Assembly: GCA_910585215.1 (NCBI GenBank)
Contig: CAJUDQ010000026.1
Coordinates: forward strand, 1 to 40,497
Reading direction: 5' to 3'
DNA from: an uncultured Lachnospiraceae bacterium
Lineage (GTDB): Bacteria > Bacillota > Clostridia > Lachnospirales > Lachnospiraceae
Length of the DNA: 40,497 nucleotides
In this document: in pieces, positions 14,376-22,101 of the stretch
Layout of the letters: the number at the start of each line of letters is the position of its first letter
Numbering within the stretch: the stretch's first letter is position 1
The notes under the pieces: generated by a model
Seen by the model: only the letters and a program-made list of their open reading frames with translations
Told to the model about the DNA's origin: nothing
The model's database searches: none
Translations under genes and position numbers: made by a program

Positions 14376-15544
14376 GAAATCCGCTATCACAGGTGGTACA
14401 GGAAATAAAGCCTTCCGGTATCCGCAGGTTTTTTGATATTGTAAGCGAGATGAAGGACGCGATTTCACTTGGAGTTGGTGAGCCGGATTTTGATACACCA
14501 TGGCATGTCAGGGAGGAAGGAATTTATTCTCTGGAAAAGGGAAGAACCTTTTATACCTCCAATGCCGGCTTAAAGGAGCTTCGAGCTGAAATTGCCAGTT
14601 ATATGAACCGGAAATTTCAAATTTCTTATCATGCCGACAGGGAAATTTTGATTACAGTAGGAGGAAGTGAGGCAATTGATTTGGCGATAAGAGCGCTTGT
14701 CAATCCAGGGGAAGAAGTGTTAATTCCCATGCCAAGCTTTGTATCTTATCTGCCATGCGTACAGCTTGCCTATGGAGTGCCGGTTGTGATTGAACTGAAG
14801 GAGGAAGATGAATTTCGCCTGACAAAAGAGGAGCTTCTTGAGCATATTACAGATAAGACAAAGCTTCTGGTATTGCCGTTTCCAAATAACCCGACCGGAG
14901 CGATTATGCCGCGCAGAGCGCTTGAAGAAATTGCAGAAGTATGTGTGGAAAAGGATATTTTTGTCGTTTCAGATGAAATTTATGCCGAGCTTTCCTATTA
15001 TGGAGAAAGGCATGTGTCGATTGCGGAAATGCCCGGGATGAAGGAAAGAACAATATTAATTAACGGTTTTTCAAAAGCCTATGCCATGACGGGGTGGAGA
15101 CTTGGATATGTGTGTGCGCCGGAAAATATATTGTCACAAATGCTGAAAATCCATCAGTTTGCAATTATGTGTGCGCCTACTACCAGTCAGTATGCGGCAG
15201 TAGAGGCGATGAGAAACGGGGACAGAGATGTGGCTGAAATGACGCAGTCTTATAATCAGAGACGAAGATTTCTTTTAAATGAATTTCGGGAAATGGGACT
15301 GGAATGTTTTGAGCCGTACGGAGCATTTTATGTATTTCCGAATATTAAAAAATATGGTATGACCTCAGAACAGTTTGCAGAGAAGCTTCTTGAAGAAGAA
15401 AAGGTGGCAGTTGTTCCGGGAACTGCATTTGGAGACTGCGGGGAAGGATATGTAAGAATTTCCTATGCATATTCGCTGGAACGTCTGAAACTGGCGCTGG
15501 ACAGAATAAAGAGTTTTTTAGAGAGGCACAGGGAGGATTTATGA
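14372..15544 (+). CDS. PLP-dependent class I/II aminotransferase
   Basis: A 390-residue fold-type I enzyme. Recognisable parts are GVGEPDFDTP near residue 36, the YTSNAGLKELR segment, NNPTGA, SDEIYAELSY, and the PLP lysine K235 in NGFSKAYAMTGWRLGY. A late arginine in EGYVRISYA should bind the substrate carboxylate. It transfers an amino group between an amino acid and a 2-oxo acid; aspartate, alanine and aromatic aminotransferases all share these motifs, so the donor is not settled. The start overlaps the Lrp gene (ATGA) and the end overlaps trmL (ATGA), so the three form one coupled operon. Confidence 0.92.
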   Translation: MRNPLSQVVQEIKPSGIRRFFDIVSEMKDAISLGVGEPDFDTPWHVREEGIYSLEKGRTFYTSNAGLKELRAEIASYMNRKFQISYHADREILITVGGSEAIDLAIRALVNPGEEVLIPMPSFVSYLPCVQLAYGVPVVIELKEEDEFRLTKEELLEHITDKTKLLVLPFPNNPTGAIMPRRALEEIAEVCVEKDIFVVSDEIYAELSYYGERHVSIAEMPGMKERTILINGFSKAYAMTGWRLGYVCAPENILSQMLKIHQFAIMCAPTTSQYAAVEAMRNGDRDVAEMTQSYNQRRRFLLNEFREMGLECFEPYGAFYVFPNIKKYGMTSEQFAEKLLEEEKVAVVPGTAFGDCGEGYVRISYAYSLERLKLALDRIKSFLERHREDL

Positions 15545-16035
15545 TAAATATTGTGCTGCATGAGCCGGAGATACCGGCAAATACCGGAAATATAGGAAGA
15601 ACCTGTTGTGCTGCAGGAGTAAAGCTGCATTTAATAAAACCGCTTGGATTTCGACTGGATGAAAAGTCTGTAAAGCGGGCGGGCCTTGATTACTGGGAAC
15701 ATCTGGAGTATAAGGTGTATGAAGATTATGAAGATTTTCTGATAAAAAATCCAGATGCAAAGATTTATTATGCCACAACAAAGGCGCCTTATATTTATTC
15801 AGAGGTTCAGTATGAACGTGACTGTTTTATTATGTTTGGGAAGGAAAGCGCAGGCATACCGGAAGATATTCTGTATAAAAATCAGGAGACCTGTGTGCGG
15901 ATTCCCATGAATCCGGAGATTCGGTCGTTGAATCTGTCAAATTCAGTAGCGGTGGTTTTGTATGAGGCGCTTCGGCAGAATCAGTTTGAAGGAATGCAGA
16001 CAGAAGGAAGATTAAGAACGCATGAGTGGAGATAG
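15541..16035 (+). CDS. trmL: tRNA (cytidine(34)-2'-O)-methyltransferase
   Basis: A 164-residue SPOUT methyltransferase that 2'-O-methylates the wobble base of certain leucine tRNAs. The N-terminal INIVLHEPEIPANTGNIGRT (motif 1), the central MFGKESAGIPEDIL (motif 2) and the trefoil-knot segment IPMNPEIRSLNLSNSVAVVL (motif 3) are all present, and the length fits. The ATG overlaps the aminotransferase stop. The functional link to amino-acid metabolism is probably only shared transcription. A clear bidirectional terminator follows. Confidence 0.93.
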   Translation: MINIVLHEPEIPANTGNIGRTCCAAGVKLHLIKPLGFRLDEKSVKRAGLDYWEHLEYKVYEDYEDFLIKNPDAKIYYATTKAPYIYSEVQYERDCFIMFGKESAGIPEDILYKNQETCVRIPMNPEIRSLNLSNSVAVVLYEALRQNQFEGMQTEGRLRTHEWR

Positions 16036-16055
16036 AATTTGATATATAAAATATC

Positions 16056-16078
16056 AGGGGTAGAATAGTTCTACCCCT
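16056..16078. terminator. Bidirectional terminator between trmL and the histidine kinase gene
   Basis: AGGGGTAGAA (16056-16065) pairs with TTCTACCCCT (16069-16078) around a three-base loop, then TTCCTTTT on the plus strand. On the minus strand the structure includes the kinase stop codon and runs into AT-rich sequence. It should end both convergent transcripts. Confidence 0.85.
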
Positions 16079-17498
16079 TTCCTTTTGACAGACTAAATAC
16101 AAACTGAGTTCCTACCCCTTCTGTGCTAATCACATTAATATTCTCATTATGTGCCACAATAATTTCTTTTACGATTGCCAGTCCAAGGCCCGTTCCCTTT
16201 TTGTCTTTTCCTCTTGAATCATCTACTTTATAAAATCTGTCCCAGATTTTGAGCTGATTTTCTGAAGAAATTCCTACTCCAAAATCCTTTACAGCGATAA
16301 ATACCTTTCCGTTTTTGTTATAAACAGTGATAATAATTTCCGAATCATTTGGACTGAATTTAATTGCATTGTCAATCAGATTGTAAATGACCTGCTGTAT
16401 CTTCATCTGGTCTGCATGTACCAGATAGGCATTGTGTTCGTGATTCAGTCTGATTTTTATATTTTTGGCATTGCATTGTCCCTCAAAACTTGCAATTGTA
16501 CTTTTGGCAATTGTAAGAAAATCAAAATCTGTCAGTTCCAGCATAGTTCCGTTTGCGTCAAAGGAATTGAGCGTCAGAAGACTTCCTGTCAGCTTATTCA
16601 GACGTTCTGTCTCGGAGAGTACAATATTCAGATATTTTTCCTGTGCTTTCAGAGGAATTGTCCCATCCAGCATTGCTTCCACATATCCCTTGATGGAAGT
16701 CAGAGGCGACCTGAAATCATGGGATATATTTGCGATAAATTTCTTCTGAGCTGTATAAAGATTCTGAAATGCACTTGACATAAAGGTCAGTGAATCGGCC
16801 AGAATCTTCATTTCATCTTGAGAATGAATCTTAAGACCTTTATATTTATAATTACCCATTGCATATTCTTTTGAAGCTGTCATAATCTTTGTCAACGGTT
16901 TGTACACACAGACAGAAAAGATAACTAATATTATCATTGAAATTGCAAACATCATAATAAATGTAATATTAATCATATTCATAATGCGTGTGTGGCTGTT
17001 CTTTACCACTGGCATCGGTTTATTTAATATCACATATCCATAATTCTGACCGTCCTTCTCAATCGGTGAATAAACAGTCAGCCATTCTTCCTTTGTTTCA
17101 CCAAAAAAATCTCCAACAGCATAATAAGTATTCTTAAAATATTCAGAAAGATTTGGAAGCTTTTCAGGATTTTCCTGAGGAAAGGAAGAATACAAAATAG
17201 TATTTGCAGGCCCTGCAATCCAGAGGGTTATATCCTGTGTCAGAGGAATCCTGTCCATATTCTTCTGATAATTATCAGAAGAACTATTAAAGGAGCTGTT
17301 AGAAGAATTGTGTACATAATAATTGTTTTTTATACAATAGCTGCTGACAGAATCCGCCTGACTGCTGAGTTCTGCTGCCTGTCTTGCAGTTTCCATATTC
17401 ATTACCTTATAGGAAATTACAGTATTAATCAGCAGCAGCGACAATGTGGCAAATATAATATATCCAATTAATATTTTATAATAAATGCTGTTTTTCAT
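16071..17498 (-). CDS. Membrane sensor histidine kinase
   Basis: A 475-residue kinase. TM1 is about residues 9-29 and TM2 about 176-199; the extracellular region between them (about 30-172) is rich in Ser and Asn. A HAMP domain (about 200-250) precedes HisKA with phospho-acceptor H260 in FIANISHDFRSPLTSIKG. The ATPase domain has DNAIKFSP (N box), VKDFGVGIS (G1) and GTGLGLAIVKE (G2). It should phosphorylate the response regulator 16 bases upstream in the same operon. The extracellular domain was not matched to a named sensor family and the signal is unknown; cell-envelope stress is common for this architecture. Confidence 0.93.
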   Translation of the reverse strand: MKNSIYYKILIGYIIFATLSLLLINTVISYKVMNMETARQAAELSSQADSVSSYCIKNNYYVHNSSNSSFNSSSDNYQKNMDRIPLTQDITLWIAGPANTILYSSFPQENPEKLPNLSEYFKNTYYAVGDFFGETKEEWLTVYSPIEKDGQNYGYVILNKPMPVVKNSHTRIMNMINITFIMMFAISMIILVIFSVCVYKPLTKIMTASKEYAMGNYKYKGLKIHSQDEMKILADSLTFMSSAFQNLYTAQKKFIANISHDFRSPLTSIKGYVEAMLDGTIPLKAQEKYLNIVLSETERLNKLTGSLLTLNSFDANGTMLELTDFDFLTIAKSTIASFEGQCNAKNIKIRLNHEHNAYLVHADQMKIQQVIYNLIDNAIKFSPNDSEIIITVYNKNGKVFIAVKDFGVGISSENQLKIWDRFYKVDDSRGKDKKGTGLGLAIVKEIIVAHNENINVISTEGVGTQFVFSLSKGKG

Positions 17499-17514
17499 AA
17501 GTTTCTCCGCCGGT

Positions 17515-18216
17515 TTATTTTTTTAATTCAAACTTATATCCAATCCCCCAGACAGTGGACAGGGCCCAGTGTTCATGTTCTGTCATTTTTTCACGAATCC
17601 GTTTTACATGAACATCGACCGTACGGGTGTCGCCCATATATTCATATCCCCAGATATGGTCAAGAAGCTGTTCCCTTGTAAATACCTGATTGGGAGACGA
17701 AGCAAGAAAATGCAACAGTTCGAGTTCTTTTGGAGGCATATCTATCTTTTTTCCCATATAAATAACAGAATAGTTATTCATATTAATTTCAAGGTCTGGA
17801 TAGGAAACAATATTATTTTCTTTTTCTACAGATGGAGACGGCAGCATCTGGGTACGCCTCAGAACAGCTTTTACTCTTGCCACCAGTTCTTTTGAGTCAA
17901 ATGGTTTAATAATATAATCATCAGCTCCAAGCTCCAAGCCCAGTACTTTATCAAATACCTCACCCTTGGCGGAAAGCATAATAATCGGTGTAGAGCTTGT
18001 TTTTCTGATTTCGCGGCAGACCTGATATCCGTCTATTCCAGGCAGCATAAGGTCCAGAAGAATCAGATTTGGCTGAAAAACGGAAAAGGCCTTCAGAGCT
18101 TCATCCCCATCTTCCACACACTTTGTATCAAAACATTCTTTTGTCAAATAAAGAGCAATTAAATCAGAAATATTTGTGTCGTCATCTACAATCAATATTT
18201 TTTGTTTGTTTGCCAT
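17515..18216 (-). CDS. OmpR/PhoB family response regulator
   Basis: A 233-residue regulator. The receiver domain (1-120) has the acidic pocket DDD at 11-13, the phosphorylated D55 in LILLDLMLPGIDG, a threonine/serine in IIMLSAKGE and a lysine in YIIKPFDSKEL. The C-terminal winged helix (about 135-231) includes LLHFLASSPNQVFTREQLLD and TVDVHVKRIREK. It pairs with the downstream kinase. AAAAGGAGGTTC sits upstream of its ATG. It is 15 bases from the end of mutS2, so some read-through from that gene is expected. Confidence 0.95.
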   Translation of the reverse strand: MANKQKILIVDDDTNISDLIALYLTKECFDTKCVEDGDEALKAFSVFQPNLILLDLMLPGIDGYQVCREIRKTSSTPIIMLSAKGEVFDKVLGLELGADDYIIKPFDSKELVARVKAVLRRTQMLPSPSVEKENNIVSYPDLEINMNNYSVIYMGKKIDMPPKELELLHFLASSPNQVFTREQLLDHIWGYEYMGDTRTVDVHVKRIREKMTEHEHWALSTVWGIGYKFELKK

Positions 18217-18231
18217 AATCAGAACCTCCTT

Positions 18232-20613
18232 TTATTTAAATTCTACAACTGTTACGCCGGAATCACCCTCGCCAAATTCACCGAGGCGAAACTCTTTTAC
18301 ATACTTTAATTTTTTTAAATGTCTGTGTACTGCATTTCGAAGTGCACCGGTTCCCCGTCCATGCACTACACGTACGCTGGGCAGATGTGCAAGATAGGCA
18401 TCGTCAAGATATTTATCCAGATTCGGGATTGCCTCGTCCGTAGTCTGTCCGATTAGATTAATTTCTGTAGAAATCGTTGCTGTTTTTGACATTTTGATTT
18501 TACCAGAACTCAGTTTTTGCATATTTGGTCCTGTTACTACCGGTTCGTCAATCAGCTCTAAATCTGTGATATTTATAATGGAACGAAGAATTCCCATCTG
18601 AACCGCTACATCTCCCTTTGCATTCGGTGTGCCGGAAATGGTACCATTCAGATTCAGACTTAGTACTTTTACAGCATCCCCCGGGTGAAAATCTTTGATA
18701 GTATATGTTTTAGAACTTTTCTTAACTCCCTTCCATGCAAGCTTGCTCTCGGCTTCATTCATTTTGTTACGAACTTTATGACGTTCATTCTCAAGTTCTT
18801 TTGTATGAATATGAGCATCTTTAGACAGTTTATGAACCTTCTTGATTGTTTCATCTGCAAAATCTTTTGCTTCTGCGAGAATTCTTGCGGCTTCTTCATT
18901 TGCCTCGCGCAAAATGCGTTCCCGCTTTTCATCAATTCGTTCGGTTTTATTGTGAAGCTCTGACTGTAAAGCCGCTATTTCCGCATGCTTTAAGTCTATT
19001 TCCGCCTGTTTCTGTTCCATTGCAAGCTTGCTTTGTTCCATGTCAGACAAAATATCTTCAAAAGCTTCATTATCAGAATCAATTCTTGTCTTTGCATCTT
19101 CTATAATATATTGTGGAAGTCCAAGCTTTGAAGAAATCGCAAACGCATTGCTTTTCCCCGGAATACCGATTAAGAGACGATAGGTAGGGCTTAGCGTTTC
19201 CACAGAAAATTCACAGCAGGCATTTTCAATGCCATCTGTAGACAAAGCATAAAGTTTTAATTCACTGTAATGGGTGGTGCACATGGTTCGAATTTTCATA
19301 TTATGAAGGAAGGAAAGGATACTGACTGCAAGTGCAGCACCTTCCTCAGGGTCTGTACCGGCACAGATTTCATCAAACAGGACCAGAGAATTTTCGTCAG
19401 CTTTGTCAAGGATTTTGATAATATTTGTCATATGAGAGGAAAAGGTACTGAGGCTCTGTTCAATACTCTGTTCATCGCCAATATCTGCATAGATTTCTGT
19501 AAATAATGCAAGCTCCGAGCCGTCATCGGCAGGAATATGCAGACCGGAAAGTCCCATAAGTTCAAACAGTCCCACGGTTTTTAAAGAAACCGTTTTTCCG
19601 CCGGTATTTGGACCGGTGATAATAAGCTGGTCAAACATATCTCCAAGATGAATATCAATAGGAACTACCTTTTTTGCATCCAGCAGAGGATGGCGTCCAT
19701 GTTTTATTTTGATGATTCCCCGATTATTAAATACAGGTTCACTTCCTTTCATGTCCTTTGACATGGCAGCTTTTGCAAAGACAAAATCAAGGTGTGTCAG
19801 AACTTCCAGATTATTTTTCAGCTCTTCTGTCTTTTCTCCTGTCAAAGCACTCAATTCTGCAAGGATTCGTTCAATTTCTTCTTTTTCTTTTCCTGCCAGT
19901 TCCCGAAGTTCATTATTCATCTGAACAACTGCCATAGGCTCAATAAAAAGAGTGGAACCTGTAGAGGACTGGTCATGCATCATCCCCGGTACATTTCCTT
20001 TACAGTCAGATTTTACAGGAAGGCAATACCGGCCATTTCTCATGGTAATTACAAAATCCCGAAGATTGCTTCTCATTGTCTGGGAATTTACCATAGAATT
20101 TAATTGTGAACGTATTTTATCGTTGGTATTGCGAATATTTCTTCGGATGGAATGAAGCGTGCTGCTGGCGTCGTCTGCAATCTCTTCCTCGGAAATAATG
20201 CAGCGTTTTATTTCATGATTCACTGGGGAAAGAGGTTCAATACTGTTAAAATATTCGGTTAAGGAATCTGTTTTTTCCTCATCGCCTTCTCTGCGACCAA
20301 AGGTCTTTACACGCAGAGCAGTGTCTAATACTTTGCTGATATCAAGAAGGTCTGTTTGTGACAGTGTGCTGCCAACCTCAAGACGCTTTATCGAGGCGCT
20401 GATATCTTTTGTACCTGAAAAAGATAAAGAACCGCTGTGCCAGAGTCTGGATAAGGCATCTGAAGTTTCTGTCTGTTCTTTTGCGAGAAGCTTCAGACTG
20501 TCTAAAGGCTCCAGAGCTTCACAGAGTTCCTTTCCTTTTGGAGAGGAGGCATAGTCACAAAGTAAAGATTTTATTTTTATATATTCAAGGGTTTTAAATA
20601 CTTTTTTATTCAT
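18232..20613 (-). CDS. mutS2: Endonuclease MutS2 / ribosome rescue factor
   Basis: A 793-residue protein with MutS2 core and lever helices, the ATPase with Walker A GPNTGGKTVSLKT (near residue 335) and Walker B LVLFDEICAGTDPEEGAAL, a long charged coiled coil (about 520-640), a KOW-like segment, and a C-terminal Smr domain (about 715-793) with VRVVHGRGTGALR. Family knowledge: it suppresses recombination in some bacteria and in B. subtilis (RqcU) splits collided ribosomes. Both functions are conserved in the motifs seen. The start has GGAG nine bases upstream. It heads an apparent operon with a two-component system. Confidence 0.96.
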   Translation of the reverse strand: MNKKVFKTLEYIKIKSLLCDYASSPKGKELCEALEPLDSLKLLAKEQTETSDALSRLWHSGSLSFSGTKDISASIKRLEVGSTLSQTDLLDISKVLDTALRVKTFGRREGDEEKTDSLTEYFNSIEPLSPVNHEIKRCIISEEEIADDASSTLHSIRRNIRNTNDKIRSQLNSMVNSQTMRSNLRDFVITMRNGRYCLPVKSDCKGNVPGMMHDQSSTGSTLFIEPMAVVQMNNELRELAGKEKEEIERILAELSALTGEKTEELKNNLEVLTHLDFVFAKAAMSKDMKGSEPVFNNRGIIKIKHGRHPLLDAKKVVPIDIHLGDMFDQLIITGPNTGGKTVSLKTVGLFELMGLSGLHIPADDGSELALFTEIYADIGDEQSIEQSLSTFSSHMTNIIKILDKADENSLVLFDEICAGTDPEEGAALAVSILSFLHNMKIRTMCTTHYSELKLYALSTDGIENACCEFSVETLSPTYRLLIGIPGKSNAFAISSKLGLPQYIIEDAKTRIDSDNEAFEDILSDMEQSKLAMEQKQAEIDLKHAEIAALQSELHNKTERIDEKRERILREANEEAARILAEAKDFADETIKKVHKLSKDAHIHTKELENERHKVRNKMNEAESKLAWKGVKKSSKTYTIKDFHPGDAVKVLSLNLNGTISGTPNAKGDVAVQMGILRSIINITDLELIDEPVVTGPNMQKLSSGKIKMSKTATISTEINLIGQTTDEAIPNLDKYLDDAYLAHLPSVRVVHGRGTGALRNAVHRHLKKLKYVKEFRLGEFGEGDSGVTVVEFK

Positions 20614-21063
20614 AATGATATCTCCGTTAATATATTTGTTTTTTTATAATGAAACAGATGATTTTTCGTTTGCTGTATGGCATATATCAACTGTATTGTT
20701 AATATCAGAATTTAGTTTAACATAATATGAAGAAGGGGGCAAGGCTTAGAGTAAGGAAATTTTGAAAAAAATAAAGAGAATTGGAATTTATGCAAGAAAA
20801 ATCTTTTCGAATACAGGGAATCTGTGATATAATATAAGTTACAGATATAATATAAGTTACAGATAGAATATGGGTTGCAGGTATAAATAAGCTACAGTTG
20901 TGAATAAGTTACACATATAATTCAGATAAAAGTAAAAACGGTATTTAAAAATAGAACGTATATTTAATTTGGAAAAGATATTTAATTACAGTTGAAAAAA
21001 TGAATATTCCGTAAAAGTAAATAGTTTATAAAAAATTGAAAAGAAAAGATTGAGAGGTAAAAA
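20614..21063. other. 450 bp divergent intergenic region without a gene
   Basis: This stretch separates mutS2 (minus) from yhaM (plus). It is very AT-rich and contains no ORF that I would defend. Its main feature is the 17-18 bp repeat array at 20826-20913. A possible plus-strand -10 (TATAAT) lies within the first repeat, 17 bases after a weak TTTCGA. Just ahead of yhaM is TTGAGAGGTAAAAA, a weak ribosome binding site. Confidence 0.6.
20826..20913 (+). repeat. Five-unit degenerate tandem repeat array ahead of yhaM
   Basis: Units begin at 20826, 20844, 20862, 20880 and 20897. The first two are identical (GATATAATATAAGTTACA), the third differs at four positions, and the last two are 17 bases (GGTATAAATAAGCTACA, GTTGTGAATAAGTTACA). 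There are no spacers, so it is not CRISPR. The first two units each contain TATAAT, so the array may supply multiple -10 elements or repeated protein sites. Confidence 0.75.
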
Positions 21064-22014
21064 ATGAAATATATTGAAACATTTAGAGAAGGCGAAAAAA
21101 TAGGAGATATTTATTTATGCAAGTCAAAGTCTTCTGCTGTGACGAAAAATGGAAAGCCATATGATTCCATTATTCTTCAGGATAAAACAGGAAGCATAGA
21201 TGCAAAAATCTGGGACCCAAATTCTATTGGAATTGATGATTTTGGAGCACTGGATTATATCGACGTGGTAGGGGATATTATTTCTTTTAACGGGGCGCTG
21301 CAGATGAATGTAAAGCGTGTCAGGAAGGTATCGGAAAGAGAATATGACCCGAAAGAATATCTTCCAGTCAGTGAGAAAAATATTGATGAAATGTATGCCG
21401 CATTGACAGGATATATCCAGTCTGTCAAAAATGGATACCTGAGAAAGCTGCTTGAAAGCTTTTTTATCAATGATTCGACGTTTATCAATGCATTTAAAAA
21501 CCATTCTGCAGCCAAAAGTGTGCATCATGGCTTTATGGGAGGACTTTTGGAACATACACTTTCTGTAACAAGGCTGTGTGACTATTATGCAGCAAATTAT
21601 GAGGTGATTAACAGAGATTTGCTTCTTACGGCAGCCATGTTTCATGATATGGGAAAGATAAAAGAGATTTCGCCATTTCCAATTAATGATTATACAGATG
21701 AGGGAAATCTTCTGGGACATATTATGATGGGGTATGAGATGATAGGAACAGCAGCGGCAAAGATTCCTGAATTTCCCGACAAGCTGCTTATGCAGCTTCG
21801 GCACTGTATTCTGGCACATCACGGAGAGCTGGAATTTGGTTCACCGAAAAAGCCGGCATTAGTTGAGGCAGTTGCTTTGTATCTGGCAGATAATACGGAT
21901 GCAAAACTTGAAACTATGAGAGAGTTGTTAAAAGGGACACAGCCGGCAGACGGAGGCGAATGGCTCGGGTATAACAGGCTGTTCGAATCCAATATCAGAA
22001 GAACAACAATTTAG
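21064..22014 (+). CDS. yhaM: YhaM family 3'-5' exoribonuclease (OB-fold plus HD)
   Basis: A 316-residue protein. The N-terminal OB-fold (about 10-90, IILQDKTGSIDAKIWDP) should bind nucleic acid and the HD domain (about 155-290) holds the metal ligands: HHGFMGGLLEHT, H194-D195 in FHDMGKIKE, HIMMGYEMI and ILAHHGELEFGSP. YhaM trims 3' ends of short RNAs and some DNA in Gram-positive bacteria. Length and order match the family. The leader contains the repeat array. Its stop is followed within 15 bases by an IS605-like hairpin that may act as its terminator. Confidence 0.92.
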   Translation: MKYIETFREGEKIGDIYLCKSKSSAVTKNGKPYDSIILQDKTGSIDAKIWDPNSIGIDDFGALDYIDVVGDIISFNGALQMNVKRVRKVSEREYDPKEYLPVSEKNIDEMYAALTGYIQSVKNGYLRKLLESFFINDSTFINAFKNHSAAKSVHHGFMGGLLEHTLSVTRLCDYYAANYEVINRDLLLTAAMFHDMGKIKEISPFPINDYTDEGNLLGHIMMGYEMIGTAAAKIPEFPDKLLMQLRHCILAHHGELEFGSPKKPALVEAVALYLADNTDAKLETMRELLKGTQPADGGEWLGYNRLFESNIRRTTI

Positions 22015-22023
22015 TAGCAAGAA

Positions 22024-22054
22024 TCCCCTGCCTTTAGGCATGGGGAGTGTCAAA
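22024..22054 (+). mobile_element. Orphan IS200/IS605-like right-end hairpin
   Basis: CCCCTGCC (22025-22032), loop TTTA, GGCA (22037-22040), a bulged T and GGGG (22042-22045) make an 8 bp stem. It is followed by AGTGTCAAA, so TGGGGAGTGTCAAA (22041-22054) exactly matches 1728-1741. The CCCCTGCC-TTTA-GGC..GGGGAGT form is the pattern I associate with IS200/IS605 right ends and the TnpB guide-RNA scaffold. No transposase or left end is nearby. It may serve as a yhaM transcript end. Confidence 0.5.
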
Positions 22055-22056
22055 TT

Positions 22057-22087
22057 GACATTTTAACGACATTTTGAGGGACATTTT
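22057..22087 (+). repeat. Three GACATTTT repeats at 11-12 bp spacing
   Basis: GACATTTT occurs at 22057-22064, 22068-22075 and 22080-22087, spaced about one helical turn. It lies between the IS605-like hairpin and the rlmD ribosome binding site. Same-face protein contacts are possible; no regulator is known. Confidence 0.6.
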
Positions 22088-22101
22088 AAAGGAGACTAGA
22101 A

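Noticed and set aside
20826..20913. CRISPR array
   Set aside because: Repeats are contiguous, short and diverged, with no spacers and no cas genes.
21124..21822. A 232-codon open frame on the minus strand inside yhaM
   Set aside because: It is antisense to a clear YhaM protein, has no ribosome binding site and its translation has no recognisable domain; it is a shadow frame.
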